NCBI GenBank assembly: GCA_023389455.1
Contig: JAEWEJ010000060.1
Coordinates: 1 to 13,175, forward strand
Direction of reading: 5' to 3'
Length of the DNA stretch: 13,175 nucleotides
Origin: Actinomycetes bacterium
GTDB lineage: Bacteria; Actinomycetota; Actinomycetes; Actinomycetales; Cellulomonadaceae
Part shown: positions 6,854 to 13,175 of the stretch, in pieces
Layout of the letters: each line of letters opens with the position of its first letter
How positions within the stretch are numbered: position 1 is the stretch's first letter
Position numbers and translations under genes: made by a program
Notes under the pieces: model-generated
Seen by the model: the letters and a program-made list of their open reading frames with translations, nothing else
Databases searched by the model: none
What the model was told of the DNA's origin: nothing

Positions 6854-6865
6854 CCACGATCGTGG
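6854..6865. promoter_or_regulatory. 12-bp perfect palindrome CCACGATCGTGG, candidate operator
   Basis: A perfect dyad centred about 71 bp upstream of the predicted start of the OmpR-type regulator transcript. It overlaps a second small inverted repeat (CGTGG at 6847-6851 with CCACG at 6854-6858). An upstream site at this distance suits an activator of the plus-strand operon. The binding protein is unknown. Confidence 0.4.
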
Positions 6866-6918
6866 CGCGTCCGGCGGGTCGGGACCGAGGTGCTGGTCGG
6901 GCGGGCGAGTCCGTGACC

Positions 6919-6924
6919 TAACAT
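6919..6924 (+). promoter_or_regulatory. -10 box TAACAT, leaderless promoter of the OmpR-type regulator
   Basis: TAACAT is followed by 6 nt (GGCGGA) and the ATG at 6931, again placing the first transcribed base on the start codon. No consensus -35 is seen around 6896-6901, suggesting dependence on an activator or a relaxed promoter. Confidence 0.6.
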
Positions 6925-6930
6925 GGCGGA

Positions 6931-7665
6931 ATGACCCGGGTGCTGCTGGCGGAGGACGACCCCGCGATTGCCGAGCCTTTGGCGCGCGCGCTGGGACGTG
7001 AAGGTTACGACGTGCGGGTGCAAGGCACGGGTCAAGGAGCGATCGACGGTGCGGCCGAGGCCGACCTCGTCGTGCTCGACCTCGGGCTGCCCGACATGGA
7101 CGGCCTGGACGTCGCCCGTGCGATCCGCAGCCAGGGCCTGACGACGCCCGTCCTGGTGCTGACCGCCCGTGCGGACGAGGTGGACCTCGTGGTGGGCCTC
7201 GACGCCGGGGCCGACGACTACGTGACGAAGCCCTTCCGCCTGGCGGAGCTGCTGGCGCGGGTCCGGGCGCTGCTGCGCCGCACCGTGGGGGACCCGGCGG
7301 ACGAGGACGAGCTCCACGCGCAGAACGTGCGGGTCGACGTCGCGGCTCACCGGGCGTTCCAGGCGGAGCGCGAGCTGCACCTGACGGCCAAGGAGTTCGA
7401 CCTGCTGCGCGTGCTCGTCGCCGCCGCGGGGACCGTCGTCGCACGCGAGACCCTCATGCGTGAGGTGTGGGGGTCGGACCCGACCGGCTCGACCAAGACC
7501 CTGGACATGCACGTGTCCTGGTTGCGCCGCAAGCTCGGCGACGACGCGAACGCTCCGCGCTACATCTCGACGGTGCGTGGCATGGGCTTCCGGTTCGAGA
7601 CCGGCAGCCCCGCCGACGCCGCCGCGACGACCCACGTGGCGTCGGGGCCGCTCGACCGGGTCTGA
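6931..7665 (+). CDS. OmpR/PhoB-family two-component response regulator
   Basis: A 244-residue cytoplasmic transcription factor. Seen: a receiver domain at 1-115 with acidic pair E8/D9/D10 (LLAEDDPAI), phospho-acceptor D50 (LVVLDLGLPDMDG), T78 (VLVLTARAD) and K100 (DYVTKPF). A winged-helix domain follows at about 128-224 (LHLTAKEFDLLRVLVAAAG, TKTLDMHVSWLRRKLGDD, ISTVRGMGFRFE). The last 20 residues are a non-conserved tail. All activation residues are intact. The ATG is chosen because a TAACAT -10 box ends 6 nt before it and the encoded start (MTRVLLAEDD) is canonical for the family. The HAMP kinase gene follows after 3 nt, so they are a cognate pair in one operon. Target genes cannot be read directly. 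It could regulate itself, the divergent operon or the following manA. Family members of this type often act in cell-wall or phosphate responses, but nothing here fixes the role. Confidence 0.96.
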   Translation: MTRVLLAEDDPAIAEPLARALGREGYDVRVQGTGQGAIDGAAEADLVVLDLGLPDMDGLDVARAIRSQGLTTPVLVLTARADEVDLVVGLDAGADDYVTKPFRLAELLARVRALLRRTVGDPADEDELHAQNVRVDVAAHRAFQAERELHLTAKEFDLLRVLVAAAGTVVARETLMREVWGSDPTGSTKTLDMHVSWLRRKLGDDANAPRYISTVRGMGFRFETGSPADAAATTHVASGPLDRV

Positions 7666-7668
7666 CCC

Positions 7669-8988
7669 GTGCGCCGCCGCGTGCTGCAGGCGACGATCGC
7701 GGCCGTCACGGTCGCCGTCGTCCTCCTCGGCTTCCCGCTCGCGTTCCTCGGTGCCCAGCTGGTGCGCGAGAACGAGCTGCGGGGGCTGGAGATCCGTGCG
7801 CAGTCGGTCGCGCGCACCGTCGACTTCCGGGTCGAGGAGCAGATCGCGCTGTCCGACCGGATGCTGGAGCCCTACACGGGCGGGGACGGCGAGATCAGCG
7901 CCGCCGTCGTCGTGCGGACGCCGGACGGCGAGACGTACCGTGCCGGCCCGACGATCGACCAGCGTCGTCTCACCGTGCAGATGACGTCGGGCACCGCGGC
8001 GACGGTCCTGCTCTACGTGTCGTGGTGGGACGTGTTCTGGGTGTCGACCCAGGTCATCGCCCTGGTCGTGGTCGCCGCGCTGGTCGCCTTCGCGGCCGGC
8101 ATCGCGATGGCGATCTGGCAGGCCAACCGGCTGGCGGCGCCGCTGGTCTACCTGGCCGCCTCCGCCGAGCAGCTCGGCTCCGGGCAGGTCCGCCCGCAGC
8201 TCGAGCCGTCGGGCGTGGAGGAGATCGACCTCGTCGCGGCGGAGCTCGCGCGCAGCGCGGACCGTATGGCCGGGCGGCTGGCGGCGGAGCGCCAGTTCGC
8301 GTCCGACGCGTCCCACCAGCTGCGCACGCCGCTGACCGCGCTGTCGATGCGGCTCGAGGAGATCATGCTCAGCTCGGGCGAGCCGGAGGTCCGCGAGGAG
8401 GCCCGCATCTCCCTGGAGCAGGTCGAGCGCCTGGTGCGGGTCGTGGACGACCTCCTGGCGAGCTCGCGCCGTGCCCAGGGCGGCACGACCGAGGCGATCT
8501 CGCTGCAGGAGGTCGTGCACCAGCAGGAGGAGGAGTGGGCCCCGACGTTCGCCGCCGCGGGCCGGCGTCTCGTCGTCGAGGTGGACCCGTCCACCCAGGT
8601 GCTCGCGACGCCGGGCGCGCTCGCGCAGGTCCTCGCCACCCTCATCGAGAACTCCCTCAAGCACGGCGCCGGCACCACGACCGTGCGGTCGCGTGCAGGC
8701 GGCTCGTCGCGCGCCGTGGTCGTCGAGGTCGGTGACGAGGGCGACGGCGTCCCCGACGACCTCGCGCCGCGCATCTTCGAGCGGGACGTCACGTCGGGTG
8801 CGGGCACGGGTCTGGGGCTCGCGCTCGCGCGCGACCTGGCGAACGCCGACGGCGGTCGGCTCGAGCTCGCGCAGCGTCGGCCCGCGGTGTTCGCGCTCTT
8901 CCTGTCCGGTGTGCCGGCGTCGCTGCGTCCGGACGTGGTGCTGCCGCGGGGTGCGGTCGTGTCCGTGCGGCGCGACCGCCGGTGGTGA
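7669..8988 (+). CDS. HAMP-domain sensor histidine kinase (OmpR-family partner)
   Basis: A 439-residue membrane kinase. Seen: TM1 at about 7-30, an extracytoplasmic sensor of about 85 residues (31-120, no recognised domain), TM2 at about 124-150 and a HAMP domain (152-205, QANRLAAPLVYLAASAEQLGSG onward). The HisKA H-box is FASDASHQLRTPLTAL with H216. The ATPase domain has N-box LIENSLKHG (N328), G1 VGDEGDGVP (354-362), F-box IFERD and G2 GAGTGLGLALARDLA. All catalytic boxes are complete, so the protein should be active. The start is a GTG 3 nt after the stop of the regulator gene, with no ribosome site of its own, so translation is presumably coupled. The C-terminal 30 residues (after about 410) extend past the ATPase fold and are basic at the end. 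The stop is followed by a CGAAACG direct repeat before the manA promoter. Confidence 0.95.
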   Translation: MRRRVLQATIAAVTVAVVLLGFPLAFLGAQLVRENELRGLEIRAQSVARTVDFRVEEQIALSDRMLEPYTGGDGEISAAVVVRTPDGETYRAGPTIDQRRLTVQMTSGTAATVLLYVSWWDVFWVSTQVIALVVVAALVAFAAGIAMAIWQANRLAAPLVYLAASAEQLGSGQVRPQLEPSGVEEIDLVAAELARSADRMAGRLAAERQFASDASHQLRTPLTALSMRLEEIMLSSGEPEVREEARISLEQVERLVRVVDDLLASSRRAQGGTTEAISLQEVVHQQEEEWAPTFAAAGRRLVVEVDPSTQVLATPGALAQVLATLIENSLKHGAGTTTVRSRAGGSSRAVVVEVGDEGDGVPDDLAPRIFERDVTSGAGTGLGLALARDLANADGGRLELAQRRPAVFALFLSGVPASLRPDVVLPRGAVVSVRRDRRW

Positions 8989-8991
8989 CCA

Positions 8992-9013
8992 GGACGAAAC
9001 GGGCGAAACGTCC
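8992..9013. promoter_or_regulatory. Direct/inverted repeat element upstream of manA
   Basis: CGAAACG occurs at 8995-9001 and again at 9004-9010 (9-bp step), nested in an inverted repeat GGACG (8992-8996) / CGTCC (9009-9013). It lies just upstream of the -35 zone of the TAGGCT promoter. OmpR-family proteins bind direct repeats of about this spacing, so a regulator site is possible. A weak terminator for the kinase operon is the other reading. Confidence 0.3.
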
Positions 9014-9035
9014 CACCGGCGGCGTGCGGGCCGGA

Positions 9036-9041
9036 TAGGCT
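9036..9041 (+). promoter_or_regulatory. -10 box TAGGCT for manA
   Basis: TAGGCT lies 39 nt before the manA GTG, giving a short leader that carries a strong ribosome site (GGGGAGGA, 9069-9076). Unlike the other promoters here it is not leaderless. The same hexamer is used before purK. Confidence 0.5.
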
Positions 9042-9068
9042 TGCCCGTCGGAGCGGCGGTACCAGGTC

Positions 9069-9076
9069 GGGGAGGA
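9069..9076 (+). promoter_or_regulatory. Strong ribosome binding site of manA
   Basis: GGGGAGGA is followed 4 nt later by GTG at 9081. It decides the GTG start for manA and is the best Shine-Dalgarno sequence on the plus strand, alongside GGAGG before purE (11497-11501). Confidence 0.7.
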
Positions 9077-9080
9077 AGAC

Positions 9081-10271
9081 GTGCAGGGTCTCGAGCCAGC
9101 CCTCCAGGCGTACGCCTGGGGGTCGTCCACGGCCATCCCTGCGCTCCTCGGGCTGGCGTCCGACGGTGGCCCGGTCGCGGAGGCGTGGTTCGGGGGGCAC
9201 CCCTCCTCGTCGGCACGGCTGACGGGCGCGGGGGAGACGCTGCACGCCGCGGTCGCCCGGGAGCCCGCAGCCCTGCTCGGGGCCGACGTCGCGTCACGGT
9301 TCGGCGACCAGCTGCCCTTCCTGCTCAAGGTGATCGCCGCGGAACGGCCGCTGTCCCTGCAGGTCCACCCCAGCGTCGAGCTCGCCCGGGACGGCTACGC
9401 GCGCGAGAACGCGCGCGGCGTCCCGCTGGACCACCCGCACCGGTCCTACCGGGACGAGAACCACAAGCCCGAGCTGGTCTACGCGCTGACCACGTTCGAG
9501 GCCTTGGTCGGCTTCCGGGCGCCGCGTCGCACCGCGGAGATCCTGCGAGGGCTCGAGCACCCGGTGGCTCGCCAGCTCCACAAGACCGTGACGGCCGATC
9601 CCAGCCCCACCGGGGTGCAGGAGGCGTTCTCGCGCCTGGTCGGCGAGACGACGCGTCCGACCCCCGCCGAGGTGGCCGAGCTGGCGGACGAGTTCCGCGC
9701 CCGCCTGCGGACCGGCTCCCCGTCCCCGCGGACGGACCGGGCCGTCGACCTGCTCGAGCGGGCCTACCCCGGCGACCCCGGTGCGGTCACGGCGGTGCTC
9801 CTCAACCCCGTGACCCTGCGCCCGGGCGAGGCGCTGTTCGTGCCGGCCGGCGCGGTGCACGCCTACCTCGGCGGGGTGGCCGTGGAGATCATGGCGAACT
9901 CCGACAACGTGCTGCGTGCCGGGCTGACGTCCAAGCACGTCGACATCCCCGAGCTCCTGCACGCGGTCGACTGCGTCGCGGCGCCGCCCATCCGCATCGC
10001 CCCTGAGCACGTCTACGACGCGACCGACGTGTACTACGTGCCGGTCGACGACTTCGAGCTGTCCGTGACGCGCGTGACGCCCGACCGCCCGTGCCGGCTG
10101 CCCAGCGTCGGGCCCCGCGTCGTGCTCTGCCTCGAGGGCGTCGTCCGGCTGCGGGCCGCGTCGGGCGAGGAGCTGGAGCTGACCCCCGGCCGTGGAGGGT
10201 TCGTGCCCGCGTCGGACGGCGCGCTGTCCGTGTCCGGCGAGGGGCGGCTGGTGCAGGCGTCGGTCCCGTGA
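9081..10271 (+). CDS. manA: Mannose-6-phosphate isomerase, class I
   Basis: A 396-residue cytoplasmic zinc enzyme that interconverts fructose-6-phosphate and mannose-6-phosphate, feeding GDP-mannose for mannolipids and glycans or allowing growth on mannose. Seen: the start YAWGS of the type I fold and the metal-binding residues Q94 and H96 in LSLQVHPS, E131 in DENHKPELVYAL and H260 in PAGAVHAYLGGVAVEIMANSDNVLRAGL. The active-site arginine is R279, followed by TSKHVD. The length matches the actinobacterial family. Start: GTG at 9081 with GGGGAGGA directly before it and a TAGGCT promoter. It follows the OmpR-type kinase gene by 92 nt and precedes purK by 49 nt, on the same strand but with its own promoter signals. 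Identity is secure; its physiological direction is not shown by the sequence. Confidence 0.96.
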   Translation: MQGLEPALQAYAWGSSTAIPALLGLASDGGPVAEAWFGGHPSSSARLTGAGETLHAAVAREPAALLGADVASRFGDQLPFLLKVIAAERPLSLQVHPSVELARDGYARENARGVPLDHPHRSYRDENHKPELVYALTTFEALVGFRAPRRTAEILRGLEHPVARQLHKTVTADPSPTGVQEAFSRLVGETTRPTPAEVAELADEFRARLRTGSPSPRTDRAVDLLERAYPGDPGAVTAVLLNPVTLRPGEALFVPAGAVHAYLGGVAVEIMANSDNVLRAGLTSKHVDIPELLHAVDCVAAPPIRIAPEHVYDATDVYYVPVDDFELSVTRVTPDRPCRLPSVGPRVVLCLEGVVRLRAASGEELELTPGRGGFVPASDGALSVSGEGRLVQASVP

Positions 10272-10306
10272 CGCAAGACGGCCGTGGGGCCGCGTCCGTC
10301 ACCGGA

Positions 10307-10312
10307 TAGGCT
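10307..10312 (+). promoter_or_regulatory. -10 box TAGGCT for purK-purE (leaderless or nearly so)
   Basis: TAGGCT is followed by 8 nt and GTG at 10321, so the transcript starts at or within one or two bases of the start codon. No ribosome site precedes the GTG. A bulged GC hairpin around 10277-10296, in the manA-purK gap, could end the manA transcript. No -35 consensus. Confidence 0.5.
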
Positions 10313-10320
10313 CGGCGCCC

Positions 10321-11508
10321 GTGACACCTCCGACCGTGGCGGTCGTCGGCGGCGGGCAGCTCGCCCGCATGATGGCCGGCCCCGCGACCGCACTCGGCCT
10401 GCACCTGCGGGTGCTCGCCGAGGACCCTGCCTCGTCCGCCGCGCAGGCGGTGGCGGACGCCCCCGTGGGGGCTGCCGCCGACCGTCGTGCCGTGCTCGAC
10501 CTCGTCTCCGGCGCCGACGTCCTGACCTTCGAGCACGAGCACGTGCCGGCGGCCGTCCTGGATGCCGTGCAGGACGCGGGGGTGCCCGTGCACCCACGAC
10601 CCGCGGCGCTGGTGCACGCGCAGGACAAGGCGGTCATGCGCCGCCGGCTGACCGAGCTCGGCGTGCCGTGCCCGCGGTGGGCGGACGTCGCCGACGTCGA
10701 CGACCTCGAGCGGTTCCGCGCCGCGCTCGGTGGCCGTGCGGTCGTCAAGACCACCCGTGGCGGCTACGACGGCAAGGGCGTGCGGGTCGTCGACGAGGGG
10801 CCGCTGCCCGAGGACGTGCTGTCCTGGTGCGCGGCGGCCGCGGACGGCACCGGGCCGGCACTGGTCGCCGAGGAGCTCGTGCCGTTCACCCGGGAGCTCG
10901 CGGTGCTGGTCGCCCGCACGCCGTCGGGGCTCACCAGGGTGTGGCCGGTCGTCGAGTCGGTGCAGCGTGACGGCGTGTGCGCGGAGGTCGTCGCACCGGC
11001 CCCGGGTCTCCACCCGGACACCGCCGCCCAGGCCGAGAAGGTCGCCCGGACCATCGCCGACGGGCTCGAGGTGACCGGTGTGCTCGCGGTCGAGCTGTTC
11101 GAGGTCCCCGGCCCCGACGGCGGCGCGCCGCAGGTCCTGGTCAACGAGCTCGCGATGCGACCGCACAACTCCGGGCACTGGACCATCGACGGGGCGGTGA
11201 CCAGCCAGTTCGAGCAGCACCTGCGGGCGGTCCTCGACCTGCCGCTGGGGGACGTGACGCCCGTCGCGCGCTGGACCGTCATGGCGAACGTGCTGGGCAG
11301 CGCGCTCGACGACCCCACGCACGCGCTGGGCGCGGTCCTCGCCGCGGACCCGGGCGCCAAGGTGCACCTGTACGGCAAGGCGGTCCGTCCGGGCCGCAAG
11401 CTCGGGCACGTCAACGTGTCCGGCGACGACCTCGACGACGTCCGCGCGCGTGCGCGTGCGGCCGCCGCGCGGCTGCGCGGCGAGGCACCCGACCACGGAG
11501 GATCCTGA
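10321..11508 (+). CDS. purK: N5-carboxyaminoimidazole ribonucleotide synthase
   Basis: A 395-residue ATP-grasp enzyme of de novo purine synthesis. It makes N5-CAIR from AIR, bicarbonate and ATP, for the mutase encoded next. Seen: pre-ATP-grasp motif VVGGGQLARMMAGPATALG (8-26), TFEHEHVPAAVLD (69-81), ATP-grasp segment VVKTTRGGYDGKGV (141-154), LVAEELVPFTRELAVLVAR (181-199), magnesium and substrate loop VNELAMRPHNSGHWTID (274-290), and SQFEQHLRAVLDLPLG. All key residues are present. Start: GTG at 10321. The frame stays open upstream into the manA end, but only this start begins with the family sequence (TVAVVGGGQLARM) and sits next to a TAGGCT -10 box. It overlaps purE by one base (TGATG), so the two are cotranslated in pathway order. 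Confidence 0.97.
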   Translation: MTPPTVAVVGGGQLARMMAGPATALGLHLRVLAEDPASSAAQAVADAPVGAAADRRAVLDLVSGADVLTFEHEHVPAAVLDAVQDAGVPVHPRPAALVHAQDKAVMRRRLTELGVPCPRWADVADVDDLERFRAALGGRAVVKTTRGGYDGKGVRVVDEGPLPEDVLSWCAAAADGTGPALVAEELVPFTRELAVLVARTPSGLTRVWPVVESVQRDGVCAEVVAPAPGLHPDTAAQAEKVARTIADGLEVTGVLAVELFEVPGPDGGAPQVLVNELAMRPHNSGHWTIDGAVTSQFEQHLRAVLDLPLGDVTPVARWTVMANVLGSALDDPTHALGAVLAADPGAKVHLYGKAVRPGRKLGHVNVSGDDLDDVRARARAAAARLRGEAPDHGGS

Positions 11509-12056
11509 TGACCGGCACCACCCCCGCCGGCCCCCTGGTCGGGATCGTCATGGGCTCGGACTCGGACTGGCCGGTCATGGAGGCCGCGGCCGAGGCCCTG
11601 GCCGAGTTCGGCGTCCCGGTCGAGGTGGACGTGGTGTCGGCCCACCGTCAGCCGGACAAGATGGTCGCCTACGGCCGTGAAGCTGCCGGCCGAGGGCTGC
11701 GGGTGATCGTGGCCGGCGCCGGGGGCGCCGCCCACCTGCCCGGGATGCTCGCCGCGGTGACGCCGCTGCCGGTGATCGGCGTGCCGGTGCCGCTCGCGCA
11801 CCTCGACGGCCTCGACTCGCTGCTGTCGATCGTCCAGATGCCCGCCGGGGTCCCCGTCGCCACCGTCTCCGTCGGCGGGGCCCGCAACGCGGGTCTCCTC
11901 GCGGTCCGCATCCTCGCCTCGGGTGCGGGTCCGCAGGCCGATCGGCTGCGCGGCGCGATGCGGGACTTCCAGGACGGGTTGCGTGACCAGGCCGACGCGA
12001 AGGGCGAGCGGCTGCGGTCCCGGGCGGCGCGGCCGGCGACCGGCTTCACCGCCTGA
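11508..12056 (+). CDS. purE: N5-carboxyaminoimidazole ribonucleotide mutase, class I
   Basis: A 182-residue cytoplasmic enzyme that converts N5-CAIR to CAIR, the step after PurK. Seen: substrate-phosphate loop VMGSDSDWPVM (14-24), catalytic histidine motif VVSAHRQPDKM (42-52, H46), the core IVAGAGGAAHLPGMLAAVTPLPVIGVPV (67-94, H76), and SIVQMPAGVPVATVSVGGARNAGLLAVRILA (107-137). The SAHR motif and pairing with purK indicate the bacterial class I mutase, not the AIR carboxylase of class II. The ATG at 11508 has GGAGG (11497-11501) six bases upstream and overlaps the purK stop by one base. The final 20 residues are a variable basic tail. Three 18-bp tandem repeats begin directly after the TGA stop. 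Confidence 0.97.
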   Translation: MTGTTPAGPLVGIVMGSDSDWPVMEAAAEALAEFGVPVEVDVVSAHRQPDKMVAYGREAAGRGLRVIVAGAGGAAHLPGMLAAVTPLPVIGVPVPLAHLDGLDSLLSIVQMPAGVPVATVSVGGARNAGLLAVRILASGAGPQADRLRGAMRDFQDGLRDQADAKGERLRSRAARPATGFTA

Positions 12057-12110
12057 CACGCTGCGCTCACCGACCACGCTGCGCTCACCGACCACACTGC
12101 GCTCACCGAC
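12057..12110. repeat. Three tandem 18-bp repeats directly after purE
   Basis: The unit CACGCTGCGCTCACCGAC occurs at 12057-12074 and 12075-12092 identically, and at 12093-12110 with one change (fourth base G to A). The first unit starts at the base after the purE stop. It lies between two convergent genes in no known coding frame. Possible roles are a variable-number repeat, a protein-binding array or part of a shared 3' end. Confidence 0.9.
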
Positions 12111-12172
12111 CGGCGCCCGGTGTGCCGGGGTCGGCGCCCGCCGAGGTGGTGGGTGCGCAGCCTCCCGGGGGC
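12111..12172. other. Remainder of the convergent purE-LCP intergenic gap
   Basis: It holds CGGCGCCCG twice (12111-12119 and 12132-12140). The inner GGCGCC is self-complementary, so the two copies could pair as a 6-bp stem around a 15-nt loop. This is a modest bidirectional terminator candidate for purE and the opposing LCP gene. No T-tract. Confidence 0.3.
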
Positions 12173-13175
12173 TCAGGCGCCGGGGACGCCGCCGACGGGG
12201 CCCGGGGGCAGGGACCCGTCCCGGACGGCCTGGAAGAAGCCGGGGGTCAGGTCCGGGTCCAGCAGCACCGTGGAGCCGATGCCGCCGGGCCGGTGGTCCA
12301 TGCTGCGGATCGGCGGGGTGCCCGTGATGCCCCCCTCCCCGTTGGCCGCGCGGAACGCGAGCGCGAGGCGCGCGACGTCCAGCACGCCGGCGTCCTCGTC
12401 GAAGGTCAGGGCGCCGGTGCCGGCGTCGACGAGGGAGACCTGCGCGCCGGGGTCGAACGCGAGCGCGCCCGGGCTGACCTTGCCCATCACGGCGCCGATG
12501 AGCTGGCGCTGGCGCTGCGCGCGCCCCACGTCGCCGGCGGGGTCCGCCTTGCGCATGCGCGCGAACGCCAGTGCGCCGGGGCCGTCGACGTCGTGGCAGC
12601 CGGCCGTCCAGAGCATGCCGGAGTCCGCGTCGTCGACGTCACCGTCGTAGCAGAGGTTGACCCCTCCGACGGCGTCGACGAGGCTCGCGACGCCCCCCAT
12701 GCCGATCTCGGCGTAGTGGTCGACGGTCAGGCCCGTCAGACCCTCGACGGTCTGCACCAGCAGCGGTGCGCCGCCCCACGCGAAGGCCGAGTTGAGCTTG
12801 GCGCCCCCGTGCCCCGGGACCTCCACGTACGTGTCGCGCGGCAGCGAGATCATCGCGGGCGGACCGCTCTGTGGCACGTGCAGCAGCAGGATCGTGTCGG
12901 TGCGGCGGCCCTCGGTGCCGTCCTCGGCGATGCCGCCCTCGTCGCCCCGCGCGTCCGAGCCCGCGAGCAGGTAGGTCGTCCCGGGGGTGTCGGCGGCGCC
13001 CGAGAGCGCCGGGGTGCGCTGCAGGAGCCCGTTCGCCCAGACCAGCAGACCGATCGGCCAGGCGACGAGCGCGACGAGCACGAGCACGCCGACGACCTTG
13101 GCGAGGCGCAGGTTGCGGCGTCGCCGCCCTGCGGCCGAGGGCGCCGCGGGCCCGGGGCGCGCGCCGGGGCCGGGG
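12173..13175 (-). CDS. LytR-CpsA-Psr (LCP) family glycopolymer transferase (5' end beyond the window)
   Basis: Seen: 333 residues in an open frame that enters from the right edge without a certain start, so numbers count from the first visible codon. A Pro/Ala-rich cytoplasmic stretch ends in RRRR (17-20). One membrane helix follows (about 26-48), then the LCP domain outside the cell: LLAGSDARG (69-77, D74), GRRTDTILLLHV (R91, D93), ISLPRDTYVEVPG (R113, D114), KLNSAFAWGGAPLLVQTVEGLTGL, the VDHYAEIGMGGVASLVDAVGGV region, and ARMRKADPAGDVGRAQRQRQL (R206-R221). These are the residues that hold the polyprenyl-pyrophosphate head group and magnesium. Known: LCP enzymes transfer teichoic acid, arabinogalactan or capsule-like polymers from lipid carriers to peptidoglycan. 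C175 and C193 could form a disulphide, as in some actinobacterial members. It converges on purE. Confidence 0.93.
   Translation of the reverse strand, partial: PGPGARPGPAAPSAAGRRRRNLRLAKVVGVLVLVALVAWPIGLLVWANGLLQRTPALSGAADTPGTTYLLAGSDARGDEGGIAEDGTEGRRTDTILLLHVPQSGPPAMISLPRDTYVEVPGHGGAKLNSAFAWGGAPLLVQTVEGLTGLTVDHYAEIGMGGVASLVDAVGGVNLCYDGDVDDADSGMLWTAGCHDVDGPGALAFARMRKADPAGDVGRAQRQRQLIGAVMGKVSPGALAFDPGAQVSLVDAGTGALTFDEDAGVLDVARLALAFRAANGEGGITGTPPIRSMDHRPGGIGSTVLLDPDLTPGFFQAVRDGSLPPGPVGGVPGA

Noticed and set aside
6751..9297. Minus-strand frame extending the DesK-type kinase upstream
   Set aside because: The extension is antisense to the OmpR-type regulator and its kinase, has no domains, and the TACGCT box plus ATG at 6750 mark a convincing start.
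9889..12095. Long minus-strand frames opposite manA, purK and purE
   Set aside because: Compositional shadows of well-identified plus-strand genes; no conserved motif and no ribosome site.
12057..12110. CRISPR array
   Set aside because: The 18-bp units are directly adjacent with no spacers, and there is no cas gene nearby.
1..13175. tRNA, rRNA, riboswitch, insertion sequence or attachment site
   Set aside because: No cloverleaf, transposase or integrase motif, terminal inverted repeat with target duplication, or known riboswitch core was seen. Gaps between genes are short and accounted for.

Overview
The window is very GC-rich DNA with strong G/C bias at third codon positions, frequent GTG starts and TAnnnT -10 boxes placed directly in front of start codons. 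Together with the gene families this points to an actinobacterium. A Micrococcales member such as Cellulomonas is my guess from general resemblance, not a demonstrated identification. Nothing resembles a phage, transposon, integron, CRISPR array, tRNA or rRNA, so this looks like ordinary chromosome.

Layout. The left half is read on the minus strand. From the divergent hub leftwards it holds a NarL/DesK-type sensor kinase (6750-5404), its LuxR/NarL-type response regulator (GTGA overlap, to 4673), a MacB/LolD-type ABC ATPase (4531-3689), its two-FtsX-domain permease (TGATG overlap, to 1179), a pair of strong hairpins (1073-1135), a small unrecognised membrane protein (954-571) and the N-terminal part of a protein that resembles FHA/FtsK-SpoIIIE (type VII secretion-like) proteins (456 to the window edge). 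The right half is mostly on the plus strand: an OmpR-type response regulator (6931-7665) and its HAMP kinase (7669-8988), mannose-6-phosphate isomerase (9081-10271), purK (10321-11508) and purE (11508-12056). A convergent LytR-CpsA-Psr (LCP) protein on the minus strand (12173 to the right edge, N-terminus missing) closes the window.

How the parts work together. The left kinase/regulator pair next to a MacB-type transporter is the usual design of an envelope-stress or peptide-sensing export module. The second two-component system is transcribed away from it out of a 180-bp shared control region. That region holds two leaderless promoters, a 53-bp interrupted inverted repeat and a 12-bp perfect palindrome, and it is the most informative regulatory DNA here. 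manA supplies or drains mannose-6-phosphate, purK-purE form the two-step AIR to CAIR segment of purine synthesis, and the LCP protein attaches glycopolymers to the wall.

I found no clearly new multi-gene system. The points most worth a second look are the divergent control region, the recurring leaderless promoter layout, three 18-bp tandem repeats after purE, the twin hairpins after the permease, and the unassigned membrane protein beside the partial FHA/FtsK-like gene.
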